From assembly GCA_963791885.1 (NCBI GenBank), contig CAWBUL010000004.1, positions 124,001 to 188,000 on the forward strand: a stretch of DNA of 64,000 nt. Reading direction: 5' to 3'. Made by a program: the position numbers and the translations under genes. Under the pieces are notes generated by a model, which had not been told where the DNA came from, made no database searches, and saw only the letters and a list, made by a program, of their open reading frames with translations. This stretch comes from CAVSUZ01 sp963791885. Its GTDB lineage: Bacteria > Pseudomonadota > Alphaproteobacteria > Acetobacterales > Acetobacteraceae. This document shows positions 53,667 through 61,469 of this stretch, piece after piece; the stretch's first letter is position 1, and each line of letters opens with the position of its first letter.

Positions 53667-54389
53667 TTACAGCCGGCCGGCCCGTCTCCGCGTAATCGCG
53701 CCGCCGGCCAGCAGAACGACCAACCCGCTGCCGAGGACGGCAAGCGTCGACGGTTCGGGAGCCGAAATCAGGATCGGCTCAATCTCAATGAACCTGTTCC
53801 CGTCCGCGTCCATCTGCACCAGGGGACTTTCCAGAATCGTCGCCACCTGCTCGTCGGTCAGGTCCATTCCGTGCGGAAAGAAATAGCTCATCAGATTGTC
53901 CGGAGCCAAAGGCACATGCTCCAGATTCAGGTTATGACCCAGTTCGTGACCCATTAACGTCGCTGGATCCTCCTCCGCGGCGTTCGACTCCTCCACCAGG
54001 ACATGACCCGGCAACTGCGCGCAGCCATAATATTGTCCGCTCACCGCCGCCTCATCGAACCCGCACGCATCGATCTGATCCACGAAGAACGCGTCGACGA
54101 TCGGAGACGGATAGGGCGCCAGGCCAACCAGCGCGCTCAGATCGGCCGCGTCCTTAATCACCAGCAGATCAGGGGCGACGATTGTCTCCGGCGGAAGGAA
54201 CTCTATGGCGACGGGCGTGCCAGCGAAGCTCGGCTGCGAAAAAATCGCGTTCATGCCAGCCGGGTCGATCGTGATGAACGCCGCTTCGGCCCTGGCCCCG
54301 GCTCCGGCCACAAGCACGGCTCCCATCGCCAACATCCGGCAGCCCGCGACAAAGCGGGATCGGGCCTGAGGACCTTTCGCGGGGTGCAT
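53667..54389 (-). CDS. PEP-CTERM protein with metzincin-type zinc protease motif
   Basis: 240 aa; signal peptide (about 15-36, ending GARAEA), a domain with HELGHNLNLEH (148-158; His148, Glu149, His152, His158), followed nine residues later by NLMSYF, placed like a Met-turn. The C-terminus is a PEP-CTERM signal: APEPSTLAVLGSGLVVLLAGGAITRRRAGRL (PEP at 211-213, helix, Arg-rich end). Such proteins are exported and processed by an exosortase. The usual Gly of HExxHxxGxxH is Asn here. It lies upstream of rpmI on the same strand. Confidence 0.8.
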   Translation of the reverse strand: MHPAKGPQARSRFVAGCRMLAMGAVLVAGAGARAEAAFITIDPAGMNAIFSQPSFAGTPVAIEFLPPETIVAPDLLVIKDAADLSALVGLAPYPSPIVDAFFVDQIDACGFDEAAVSGQYYGCAQLPGHVLVEESNAAEEDPATLMGHELGHNLNLEHVPLAPDNLMSYFFPHGMDLTDEQVATILESPLVQMDADGNRFIEIEPILISAPEPSTLAVLGSGLVVLLAGGAITRRRAGRL

Positions 54390-54485
54390 CCGGCTCCTCC
54401 TGATCCATTCGGTTAGCTCAACGCGTGCAACGATAGCCGGCCCGCGCTCCCGCGCCTACCGCCTCTCTATCCGTTCAGCTTCGCC

Positions 54486-54941
54486 TCACACCTGCTCTGA
54501 GAGAGCCTCGATCTTGGGCCAGATACGCTTGAACAGCGCGGTCCGGGCGTCCCGATCGGCACCCTCGGCCGTGGCGTGATCGGGGTGGATCTCCATCAGG
54601 ACCAAGCTGCGGAGCCGGCGGAATTGGTCCGGCTCCGCCGGAGCGTCGCCTGCTTGATGGAGCCGGCCTTCCGCTTCCCGGACCCGCTCGCGCAGACGGC
54701 TTATCTCCTTCATCTGTCCGGAGACAATCGCACGCAGAGCCTCCACATCGGTCGCACGGGTGCCGCCTTGAGCGTTCCGGGCCTGACGGCGTGCGTGTCC
54801 CATTCTCGTGCCCGAACCTCGGGTCTGTCCCCGTCCTCCCGTCCGCGGAGCCGACCAGGACGCCGCCCGCCTGGCCTGGACCTGGCAGATCGCAGCAATC
54901 AGCAAGAACAACGGCGCGATGAATGCGATGGCCCATTCCAC
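54486..54941 (-). CDS. membrane-anchored protein with J-domain-like C-terminus
   Basis: 151 aa. Transmembrane helix at 4-22 (AIAFIAPLFLLIAAICQVQ), a basic Gly/Arg-rich linker, a coiled coil (about 66-95, LRAIVSGQMKEISRLRERVREAEGRL), and a C-terminal segment LRSLVLMEIHPDHATAEGADRDARTALFKRIWPKIEAL containing the HPD tripeptide and following helix of J domains. It would face the cytoplasm and could recruit DnaK. No family assigned. Confidence 0.55.
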   Translation of the reverse strand: MEWAIAFIAPLFLLIAAICQVQARRAASWSAPRTGGRGQTRGSGTRMGHARRQARNAQGGTRATDVEALRAIVSGQMKEISRLRERVREAEGRLHQAGDAPAEPDQFRRLRSLVLMEIHPDHATAEGADRDARTALFKRIWPKIEALSEQV

Positions 54942-55327
54942 GACCGCGATCTCCCAACTCCAGCCTGACGTTCCCTCCGCATTTCAGCGGTTCGACCTTA
55001 ACGAGTGCTGAAGAGCGGGCGTCGCCCCTGGTGTGGTCTGACCCCCGCGATCCGGGAGTGGCGTCATCGAACGGCGATTGCCGGCGGCTAAACAGCTGGC
55101 ACCGCTGAGCGGCCGGCCTAAGAAGATGAAACGTTCTGCAACCACAAGTATCTTGTCGCTTATCACTTATCAATCTACTCTGTGCATGAGGCGGGCGCGT
55201 TTCGGCCAATTTGGAGCGATCCGGTAGGACGAGACCCTCCCACGCGGAGCGGACCCTGTCTGACGTGCAACCCACGCCTACAAATTGAGTTAGCGCACCG
55301 ATCACGCCATCGATTCGAGTGAGAATC
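54942..55327. other. gene-free interval
   Basis: 386 nt without a convincing gene. The middle part (about 55140-55200: CTTATCACTTATCAATC) is AT-richer than its surroundings, possibly the promoter region of the small gene at 55328. Short frames on both strands have no family resemblance. Confidence 0.5.
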
Positions 55328-55590
55328 ATGCCTCCAAAGGACGACTTGGCCGCGTATTTCGCTGCGGCATGTGCACTGCGCAGCGAAGTCCCGCCGGCCC
55401 GCCGATCGGCAATCGAAGCTCTACTCGAACTTGCTCGCCGAATGACGGGGCCTGTCCGCGCGCGCGCCCGGCGGACGCTCATCCAGGAATTTGGCCCTTA
55501 TGCCGTGGAAGAGGGAATGCCGCTCTGCACCGCACCTATCCGAATTGTGGAGCGCTGTGAAAACGACTGCCGTTCGTGCCCGTGGCTGAG
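55328..55590 (+). pseudogene. small protein gene split by IS256, 5' piece
   Basis: Reads MPPKDDLAAYFAAACALRSEVPPARRSAIEALLELARRM and later VERCENDCRSCPWLR. It is cut at 55590 by the IS256-type element. Removing the element and one copy of the duplicated CGTGGCTGAG restores the frame, giving SCPWLRLNQPLRSGESSAR and a stop at 57076, a protein of about 101 aa. The Cys cluster CENDCRSC suggests a metal site. GTG 55319 is an alternative start. Function unknown. Confidence 0.7.
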
Positions 55591-55647
55591 ATGGTGTCCC
55601 AACACGTGGTGTAGGAGCAGAACTCCTTGGCGGGTTGGACCGCCGTG

Positions 55648-56847
55648 TCAGGCTGCGATGAGAGGCAGACTGACGCTGAGATCATGGCCCAGGGGAGCGA
55701 TGGTTTCCAGGGTCATATAGCGGGCACGCTGAACGGCCCATTCATCATTCTGTTCGAGTAGCAGTGCACCAACCAGCCGGGTAACAGCGGCTTCGTTCGG
55801 GAAGATACCCACCACCTCGCTGCGCCGCTTGATCTCCCCATTGAGGCGTTCGAGCGGATTGGTGCTGTGTATCTTGGTGCGGTGCTGTGCCGGAAAGCCC
55901 ATGTAGGCCAGGACATCAGCTTCGGCATGGTCCATCAGGGCGGCGAGCTTGCTGATGCGTGGCCTGGCTTGATCGGCGACCTGTCGCCACTGCTTGCGAG
56001 CGGCCTCAGCATCATCCTGGGCAAACGCCGTGCCGATCCACGCCGAGACGATCCGTCGCTGCGTCTTTCCGGCATGCGCCAAGGCATTGCGCATGAAGTG
56101 CACGCGACAGCGCTGCCAGGTCGCGCCAAGCACTTTGGCAATCGCTGCTTTCAGGCCTTCATGCGCGTCGGAGATGACCAGCTTGACGCCGCGTAGGCCG
56201 CGGCGCGTGAGCGAGCGCAGGAACTCGGTCCAGAACGGCTCGGCTTCGCTGTTGCCGATGGTCATGCCCAGCACCTCGCGACGGCCGTCCGTGTTGACCG
56301 CCATGGCGACAATCACGGCCACCGAGACGATATGATGATCACGCCGGGCTTTGACATAGGTGGCATCCAGCCACAGATACGGCCACTCGCCTTCGATCGG
56401 ACGGTGCAGGAACGTCTGCACCCGCTCGTCGATCTCGGCACAGAGCCGCGACACTTGGCTTTTGCTGATGCCCTCCAGCCCCATCGCCTTGACCAGCTCG
56501 TCCACCGAGCGGGTTGAGATGCCCTGGACGTAGGACTTCTGGATCACCGCGGTTAGCGCCTTCTCCGCCATCCGGCGCGGCTCCAGAAAGCCGGGAAAGT
56601 AGCTGCCGCGGCGTAGCTTCGGTATGCGCAGCTCCACGGTCCCAGCACGTGTCTGCCAGTCGCGATCCCGGTAGCCGTTGCGCAGGTTGGTCCGATTCTC
56701 GCTGCGCTCGCCGTGGCCAGCACCGCACAGAGTCTCGGTCTCCAGTTCCATCAGACGCTGCGCGGCGAAGCCGATCATCTCGCGCAGCAGTGTCGCGTCC
56801 GAACCCTTCTCCATCAGCTCGCGAAGGGTGATCATGTCGTCGGTCAT
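55648..56847 (-). CDS. IS256-family transposase (mutator type)
   Basis: 399 aa from ATG 56847. Family core visible: GNGYRDRDWQT-like NLRNGYRDRDWQTRAG, YVQGISTRSVDELVKAMGLEGISKSQVSRLC, LWLDATYVKARRD, VISDAHEGLKAAIAKVLGATWQRCRVHFMRNALAH and STNPLERLNGEIKRRSEVVGIFPNEAAVTRLVGALL, containing the DDE residues (Asp in LWLDAT and in VISDAHEG, Glu in NPLERLN). Intact, possibly active. Confidence 0.94.
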   Translation of the reverse strand: MTDDMITLRELMEKGSDATLLREMIGFAAQRLMELETETLCGAGHGERSENRTNLRNGYRDRDWQTRAGTVELRIPKLRRGSYFPGFLEPRRMAEKALTAVIQKSYVQGISTRSVDELVKAMGLEGISKSQVSRLCAEIDERVQTFLHRPIEGEWPYLWLDATYVKARRDHHIVSVAVIVAMAVNTDGRREVLGMTIGNSEAEPFWTEFLRSLTRRGLRGVKLVISDAHEGLKAAIAKVLGATWQRCRVHFMRNALAHAGKTQRRIVSAWIGTAFAQDDAEAARKQWRQVADQARPRISKLAALMDHAEADVLAYMGFPAQHRTKIHSTNPLERLNGEIKRRSEVVGIFPNEAAVTRLVGALLLEQNDEWAVQRARYMTLETIAPLGHDLSVSLPLIAA

Positions 56848-56917
56848 CGGGGTGGCCTCCAAGGTCAGAGTTGCGTGTTGCAACCCAACCCTACCCAGGA
56901 GCACCACGGTGACCACC

Positions 56918-56997
56918 GCTGTGGATAAGTGGCCTGCCTACTCCAGACTCTTGGCGGTACTCTTGGCGGTCGCTCCGGCAGGCCACTTACCCACAGC
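56918..56997. repeat. inverted repeat inside the IS256 right end
   Basis: Arms GCTGTGGATAAGTGGCCTGCC (56918-56938) and GGCAGGCCACTTACCCACAGC (56977-56997), 20 of 21 paired, with a 38-nt loop that contains two copies of ACTCTTGGCGGT. In transcripts this would form a long stem. Confidence 0.8.
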
Positions 56998-57033
56998 TCC
57001 TACACCACGAACTGGGACACGACCGTGGCTGAG

Positions 57034-57076
57034 GCTCAACCAGCCGTTACGATCCGGAGAATCCTCTGCCCGCTAG
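57034..57076 (+). pseudogene. small protein gene split by IS256, 3' piece
   Basis: The last codons of the gene begun at 55328: after the duplicated target, G CTC AAC CAG continues as LNQPLRSGESSAR and ends at TAG 57074-57076. Confidence 0.7.
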
Positions 57077-57319
57077 CACCTCTTTTGCCGCTGCACTGTC
57101 GCGCTTCTCGTGGTGGGCGGATTTCAAGCACCAACACGCCGCGCTACCCAAGGCGCTCTGCGTGATCGTGATTGTCATTCCCCCATGCTCTCACAGTGAT
57201 CACTTTGGGGCGAATAGCGGAATAAAGCAGGACCCACCACACCTTCGCCACAAAACCGAACCGTTTCTGACGCGAGCTATCAAAGATAACGGGCGGCAGA
57301 AGCAAATCGGAGTAGCATC

Positions 57320-57499
57320 ATGCTCACCCTCCTGGTCCTTATTGTACTAATCTTGGTTCTGTTCGGCGGCGGCGGATATTATGGTTACAGGAGAGAGGAC
57401 TATGGCCCAAGTGGTTTTGGTATTGTCGGAGTTGTTTTGATCGTCTTCCTGGCGCTGGTCATCTTCGGCGGCCCGGGGTGGGGCTGGTATCATTATTGA
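57320..57499 (+). CDS. small membrane protein
   Basis: 59 aa: MLTLLVLIVLILVLFGGGGYYGYRREDYG, then a second hydrophobic segment GIVGVVLIVFLALVIFGG. GGAGT lies 7 nt upstream of ATG 57320. Two short helices around a Gly/Tyr loop, similar in style to DUF3309-type proteins. Upstream, 57077-57319, I see no gene. Confidence 0.65.
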   Translation: MLTLLVLIVLILVLFGGGGYYGYRREDYGPSGFGIVGVVLIVFLALVIFGGPGWGWYHY

Positions 57500-57544
57500 C
57501 GCGATCGCCTCAGAGGCTGCCTTGGACTTGATCCGGGGCTGCTA

Positions 57545-57655
57545 GAGCAGATCGCGCTTGACTGGAACCGCTTGCGGTTCCAGGAGCGCGTGAATCTGAT
57601 CGCAAACGAGGCATAGAGTTGGTTTCGCTGACGACAGTCAGGCGAAACTGACTCT
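57545..57655. repeat. composite palindromic repeat, copy 2, left part
   Basis: Block A (57545-57601) with inner arms CTGGAACCGC / GCGGTTCCAG, and block B (57615-57655) with AGAGTTGGTTTCGC / GCGAAACTGACTCT (12 of 14 pairs) around TGACGACAGTCAG. About 85% alike in block A to copy 1 at 39815. Its block C is 5.6 kb away at 63289-63339, separated by MITE and IS insertions. Confidence 0.8.
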
Positions 57656-57656
57656 A

Positions 57657-57782
57657 GTGTCCTGCCCCTGAAGTCCGCCGCATTAAGCGGCGAGCGGAGG
57701 GGATAAGCAGGCCACTGAAAACAAAGCATAGTGGCCCGAGCTGAAGGGCGTCATGTACGGACGAACTTCAGAATCGGGACAC
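57657..57782. mobile_element. 126-bp MITE-like element
   Basis: TA duplications at 57655-57656 and 57783-57784 flank ends GTGTCCTGCCCCTGAAGTCC and the complement of GTGTCCCGATTCTGAAGTTC (about 22 of 28 positions match). Size, ends and TA target fit a nonautonomous IS630/mariner-type element. No coding capacity. Its right CTAG is where the IS701-type element begins. Confidence 0.6.
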
Positions 57783-57785
57783 TAG

Positions 57786-59205
57786 CACTACTTTGGCAGT
57801 TTTTCGGCGAGGAGCTTCTTACAGTGAGGGCACTGCCTGGGTGGCGGGCGTGCGAAGAGATCGAGGATGGCTTGCCTGATGGCCGGCATGCTCGGTTGTG
57901 GCGGTGGTCCTCCGACTTTTTTTTTTCCGTCCCGCTGCTTTGAGGCGGCGGGATTGTAGGAAAGCGTAAGCGATCATGGTCATCAAGGCGTGTCGGTGTA
58001 ACCCAGTCCAGGATCTACCTTCGAAGTGGTCGAGGCCGAGCTCTTCCTTGAGCTGCTGGTGCGCCTGCTCACAGACCCATCTGGCTTTGATCGTGGCTGC
58101 GAGCATCTTAAGGCTGGTATCAGCCGGCAAGTTCGACACATAGTGTTTTTGTTCGCCAGTCGACCGGCGTTCGCCGACGAGCCAGACCTCGTCGCCTGGC
58201 ATGCACTGCACACGATTATCGAGCATTCGGTGCTTATGGCCATCCGCAACGCGGATACGGCAGGCCGCGAAGAGACATGTCAGCCGACCTTTGGTGCCCC
58301 GCCGCCAGCTGACCCTTTGCCATTTGCTCCCGGCCAATAATGCTTCAGCAGCGACCGGAGGCTGATCCGGGACGTGGTATTTGCGGGGCTTTCCGGCCTT
58401 CGCGATGGGGAAGATCAGGGCGACGTCGGCGGGATAAACATTCTGGCGTCGCGACAGGCCCACCGCCCATAGCAGACCGCGCTCGCTCAAAGCCTGACGG
58501 AAAGGTCCGCTGGAACCGTATCCTGAATCGGCAAGCACGCAGCCGAAACGCGCACCGGAGGCGATGAGGCGGTCAATCTCCTCGATCGCAATTTCCGGCT
58601 TCGTCAGAGCAATCTGTCTATCCTTCGGCACATGGGCCCGCGCCATGCGCTCAGGATCGTCTGTCCAGCTCTCGGGCAGGAATAGCCGAAGGCCCACCAT
58701 CACTGGCACCTCGCGCGACGCCAAAGTTACCGAGACCAGCGATTGGCAGTTCGCAGTCTTTCCGAGCGACGAGGCATATTGTGGCGCGACGCCTACCGAG
58801 TGATATCCTTTCTTGGGCAACGTCGTGTCGTCGATGACGAGAAACCCCGCGTCATTGCCAACCAAGCCATCTGCCTTCTTCAGCAGGACAGCTTCGAGTG
58901 GACCACTATCCCAAACTCCACCGGCAATGAAATGATGAAGCTGATCGTAGCCGATCTCGCCAGCGCGCATCGCCATCGGCTGAACGCTTTTGCGGTCTCC
59001 TGGACCGATCAGCCCGGCGATGTAGGCTGGACACATCTGTGCCCTCGTCTTGTGCCGTAGCGCAGCGACAAACGGCGCAAGCCAGCGATCGAGATCCGCT
59101 TGCCAGTCCACGTCCATTGATCGGCTCTCCAAAAGCCGATCAGCCATGAATCACCGAACCACCGATTCGGGAATCCCCTCGTGTGCAGAATCTGCCAAAG
59201 TAGTG
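57786..59205 (-). mobile_element. IS701-family insertion sequence
   Basis: 1420 bp, ends CACTACTTTGGCAG (57786) and CTGCCAAAGTAGTG (to 59205), 14-bp perfect inverted repeats, flanked by CTAG at 57782-57785 and 59206-59209, the YTAR-type target of this family. One transposase gene, minus strand. Confidence 0.9.
57819..59147 (-). CDS. IS701-family transposase
   Basis: 442 aa. Seen: PMAMRAGEIGYDQLHHFIAGGVWD, FLVIDDTTLPKKGYHSVGVAPQYASSLGKTANCQSLVS, LADSGYGSSGPFRQAL, KARWVCEQAHQQLKEELGLDHFEGRSWTGLHRHALM. Catalytic Asp in VIDDTT, Asp in LADSGYG, Glu in QLKEELGLDHFEGR. Start MADRLLESRS or MDVDWQAD. Unbroken. Confidence 0.92.
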   Translation of the reverse strand: MADRLLESRSMDVDWQADLDRWLAPFVAALRHKTRAQMCPAYIAGLIGPGDRKSVQPMAMRAGEIGYDQLHHFIAGGVWDSGPLEAVLLKKADGLVGNDAGFLVIDDTTLPKKGYHSVGVAPQYASSLGKTANCQSLVSVTLASREVPVMVGLRLFLPESWTDDPERMARAHVPKDRQIALTKPEIAIEEIDRLIASGARFGCVLADSGYGSSGPFRQALSERGLLWAVGLSRRQNVYPADVALIFPIAKAGKPRKYHVPDQPPVAAEALLAGSKWQRVSWRRGTKGRLTCLFAACRIRVADGHKHRMLDNRVQCMPGDEVWLVGERRSTGEQKHYVSNLPADTSLKMLAATIKARWVCEQAHQQLKEELGLDHFEGRSWTGLHRHALMTMIAYAFLQSRRLKAAGRKKKSRRTTATTEHAGHQASHPRSLRTPATQAVPSL

Positions 59206-59259
59206 CTAGCTAGTCGTCCGTGAAGAACCCTGATCGGGTTGCGTGACCGACGTACACGG

Positions 59260-60642
59260 TCAGGATCGAACTGCTCGCAGAGCCGGTTCGCCCGAGAGAG
59301 CGAGCAAGAACCAACGCAAAAGCACCGCCAGCCAGGCCAGCAGCAACCGGAAGTTGTACCCAACTGCGGCCAGCACCGCATTAACCGCATCGCCGGCTGG
59401 TTTGGCGAGATAGTTGCGGCCCATGCGATGCTCGGCCTTGAGATGACCGATCACCGGCTCGACCGCAGCTCTCCGTCGCAGCGCCCGCTTGATGGTCTGC
59501 GTGACGCCACGCTTCTGTCCCGCGGTGAACACCCGCAGCCCAGGCGCGCTCGGTGCATTGTGACCGCGATAGCCCGCATCAGCGATCACCTGTGTCAGTG
59601 AGACGCCGATCTGCTGCGTGATTGCCGGAATGACGCTCGCCAGCGTGTGCCCGTCATAGGGGTTGCCCGGCAGTGCCGCGACATGCGCGACGAACTGCCC
59701 GCCTTTGGACCGGTTCAGCGTGGTCGCCACCGAGACCTTGACGCCAAATTCGTATGGCCGATGCGCCTTGCCCTTGCCGATACACGCCACTTCCGGTGCG
59801 TGCAGGCTGTAGATCTTCGGACCGCGCTGACGCTGCTTCTGTGATCGCACCTGGCTGGCGAGGGAGAGCAGCCGGGCGAAGATCGCGCGCAGTTCGGCAT
59901 TGCCGGCGATCTTGCGCACGATATCGCGGATCACCCGGCCCAGTTGGGTGCGCAGCGTCCGCAGCATTCGGTTGGCGCGCTTGAACTGCTTGGCATGCGC
60001 ATAGCGCTGATGGCGGATCAGCGCGATCTTGCCGAGCCTTGTGTAGGACTGGCGCAATCTGACGCCGTGTCTGTGTGCCAGCCGTACCAGCAGCTCGCGC
60101 GCGCGGTGCAGCAGCTTCGCATCGGTCGGGAAGGCGATCGCTTTGGGCTGCACCGTCGTGTCCACGATAACGCGGGTGAAGTCTGCGGGCTTGGCGGCGC
60201 CCATCCGGGTAGCGGCATGCAGGCTCTCCTGCAACAGCGCCTTCAGCTTCTCTTCCCCCATGCGCTGGCGCCAACGGGTCAGCGAGGAGCGATCGAATGG
60301 CAGGCGATGGCAGAAAAACGCCTCACCGCACAGCCGCTGATAATACGGGTTCTCCAGCCAGCGTTCGCACAGCGCCTCATCGGAGAGGCTGTGCATGTGC
60401 TTGATGATGGCGAGACCGGCCATCAGACGTGTCGGCAGCGGCGGTCGTCCGGGCGTGTCGGTGTAGCTCGCGCCGAGCCGGTCTTCGAGGAACCGCCAGT
60501 CGATGGTGGCGGCGAGCTTCGAGAGCGGATGGTGCAGGTCGACGATCTGATCGAGCCGTGAGCGCAGCAGATCGCGCTGACCGCTGTCACGCCGTTCCCT
60601 GGGACTGTTGATTTTCGCTGAGAACTGACCCGGGTTTTCCAC
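59260..60642 (-). CDS. IS5-family transposase, 5' end replaced by IS21 sequence
   Basis: 460 codons. From SPRERRDSGQRDLLRSRLDQIVDLHHPLSKLAATIDW onward this is a complete IS5-type transposase: GRPPLPTRLMAGLAIIKHMHSLSDEALCERWLENPYYQRLCGE, IVDTTVQPKAIAFPTDAKLLHRARELL, VIADAGYRGHNAP, AAVEPVIGHLKAEHRMGRNYL (DDE residues). The first 13 codons (MENPGQFSAKINS) are read from the IS21 left end with a GTG start at 60642. The original start ATG is at 63116, beyond IS21; the element therefore split it after about codon 2. Confidence 0.85.
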   Translation of the reverse strand: MENPGQFSAKINSPRERRDSGQRDLLRSRLDQIVDLHHPLSKLAATIDWRFLEDRLGASYTDTPGRPPLPTRLMAGLAIIKHMHSLSDEALCERWLENPYYQRLCGEAFFCHRLPFDRSSLTRWRQRMGEEKLKALLQESLHAATRMGAAKPADFTRVIVDTTVQPKAIAFPTDAKLLHRARELLVRLAHRHGVRLRQSYTRLGKIALIRHQRYAHAKQFKRANRMLRTLRTQLGRVIRDIVRKIAGNAELRAIFARLLSLASQVRSQKQRQRGPKIYSLHAPEVACIGKGKAHRPYEFGVKVSVATTLNRSKGGQFVAHVAALPGNPYDGHTLASVIPAITQQIGVSLTQVIADAGYRGHNAPSAPGLRVFTAGQKRGVTQTIKRALRRRAAVEPVIGHLKAEHRMGRNYLAKPAGDAVNAVLAAVGYNFRLLLAWLAVLLRWFLLALSGEPALRAVRS

Positions 60643-60677
60643 CGAGAACTGACCCGGGTGAATTTATGGTTTGCGGG

Positions 60678-61469
60678 TCATACCGGGGTCAAGTTCTTGG
60701 CCTTTTCCTTTCGGCCCTTGTTGGCGGCCGAGCTGGCTTTGAAGCGGAAGCTGTCATTGCCGGTTTCCACGATGTGGCAGTGGTGGGTGAGGCGGTCGAG
60801 CATGGCGGTCGTCATCTTAGCGTCGCCGAACACGTCAGCCCATTCGCTGAAGCTCAGGTTCGTGGTGATGACCACAGAGGCCCGTTCGTAAAGCTTGCTC
60901 AGCAGGTGGAAAAGCAGCGCGCCGCCGGAGGGGCTGAACGGCAGATAGCCCAATTCATCGAGCATTACGAGGTCGCACCGCATCAGCCGATCCGCGATCT
61001 GACCCGATCGGCCCTGAGTTTTCTCCTGCTCCAGCGCATTGACCAGGTCGACGGTCCCGAAGAACCGAACCTTTTTGCGATGGTGTTCAACCGCCTGCAC
61101 GCCAAGCGCCGTGGCGATGTGGGTCTTGCCGGTGCCCGGACCGCCGACGAGGACCACGTTGTCGGCGTTTTCGATGAACTCACACCGGTAAAGCTGGCGC
61201 ACCAGGGCTTCATTGGTTTCGCTGGACGCAAAATCAAAACCGCTCAGATCCTTGTAGACGGGGAAGCGCGCCGCCTTCAGCTGGTAGGCAACCGATCGAA
61301 CCTCGCGCTCGGCGGTTTCCGCCTTGAGCAGCTGTGAGAGAATGGGGACGGCCGAATTGAACGCTGGCGCGCCCTGCTCCATCAGCTCGCCCGCGGCTTG
61401 CGCCATGCCAAACATCTTCAGGCCGCGCAGCATCACGACAATCGCCGCCCCGGCCGGATCATGACGCAT
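60678..61469 (-). CDS. istB: IS21-family helper ATPase IstB
   Basis: 263 aa AAA+ DnaA-like ATPase that targets the transposase. Walker A VGGPGTGKTH, Walker B LVMLDELGYLPFS, sensor-1 IITTNLSFSEW-like VVITTNLSFSEWADVFGD. ATG 61469 overlaps the istA end by 11 nt; frames upstream are shadow of istA. Confidence 0.93.
   Translation of the reverse strand: MRHDPAGAAIVVMLRGLKMFGMAQAAGELMEQGAPAFNSAVPILSQLLKAETAEREVRSVAYQLKAARFPVYKDLSGFDFASSETNEALVRQLYRCEFIENADNVVLVGGPGTGKTHIATALGVQAVEHHRKKVRFFGTVDLVNALEQEKTQGRSGQIADRLMRCDLVMLDELGYLPFSPSGGALLFHLLSKLYERASVVITTNLSFSEWADVFGDAKMTTAMLDRLTHHCHIVETGNDSFRFKASSAANKGRKEKAKNLTPV

Larger units (their letters stand above)
55591..57023 (-). mobile_element. IS256-family insertion sequence
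   Basis: About 1433 bp, flanked by CGTGGCTGAG at 55581-55590 and 57024-57033 (8-10-bp target duplication). Related ends: GTGTCCCA-N3-CGTGGTGTAGGAGC at the left and its complement at the right. The right subterminal region (56918-56997) carries a second, 21-bp inverted repeat with one mismatch around a tandem ACTCTTGGCGGT pair. Confidence 0.9.

Noticed and set aside
54984..55166. 60-codon minus-strand frame as a transposase remnant
   Set aside because: No motif supports an IS origin; too short to judge.
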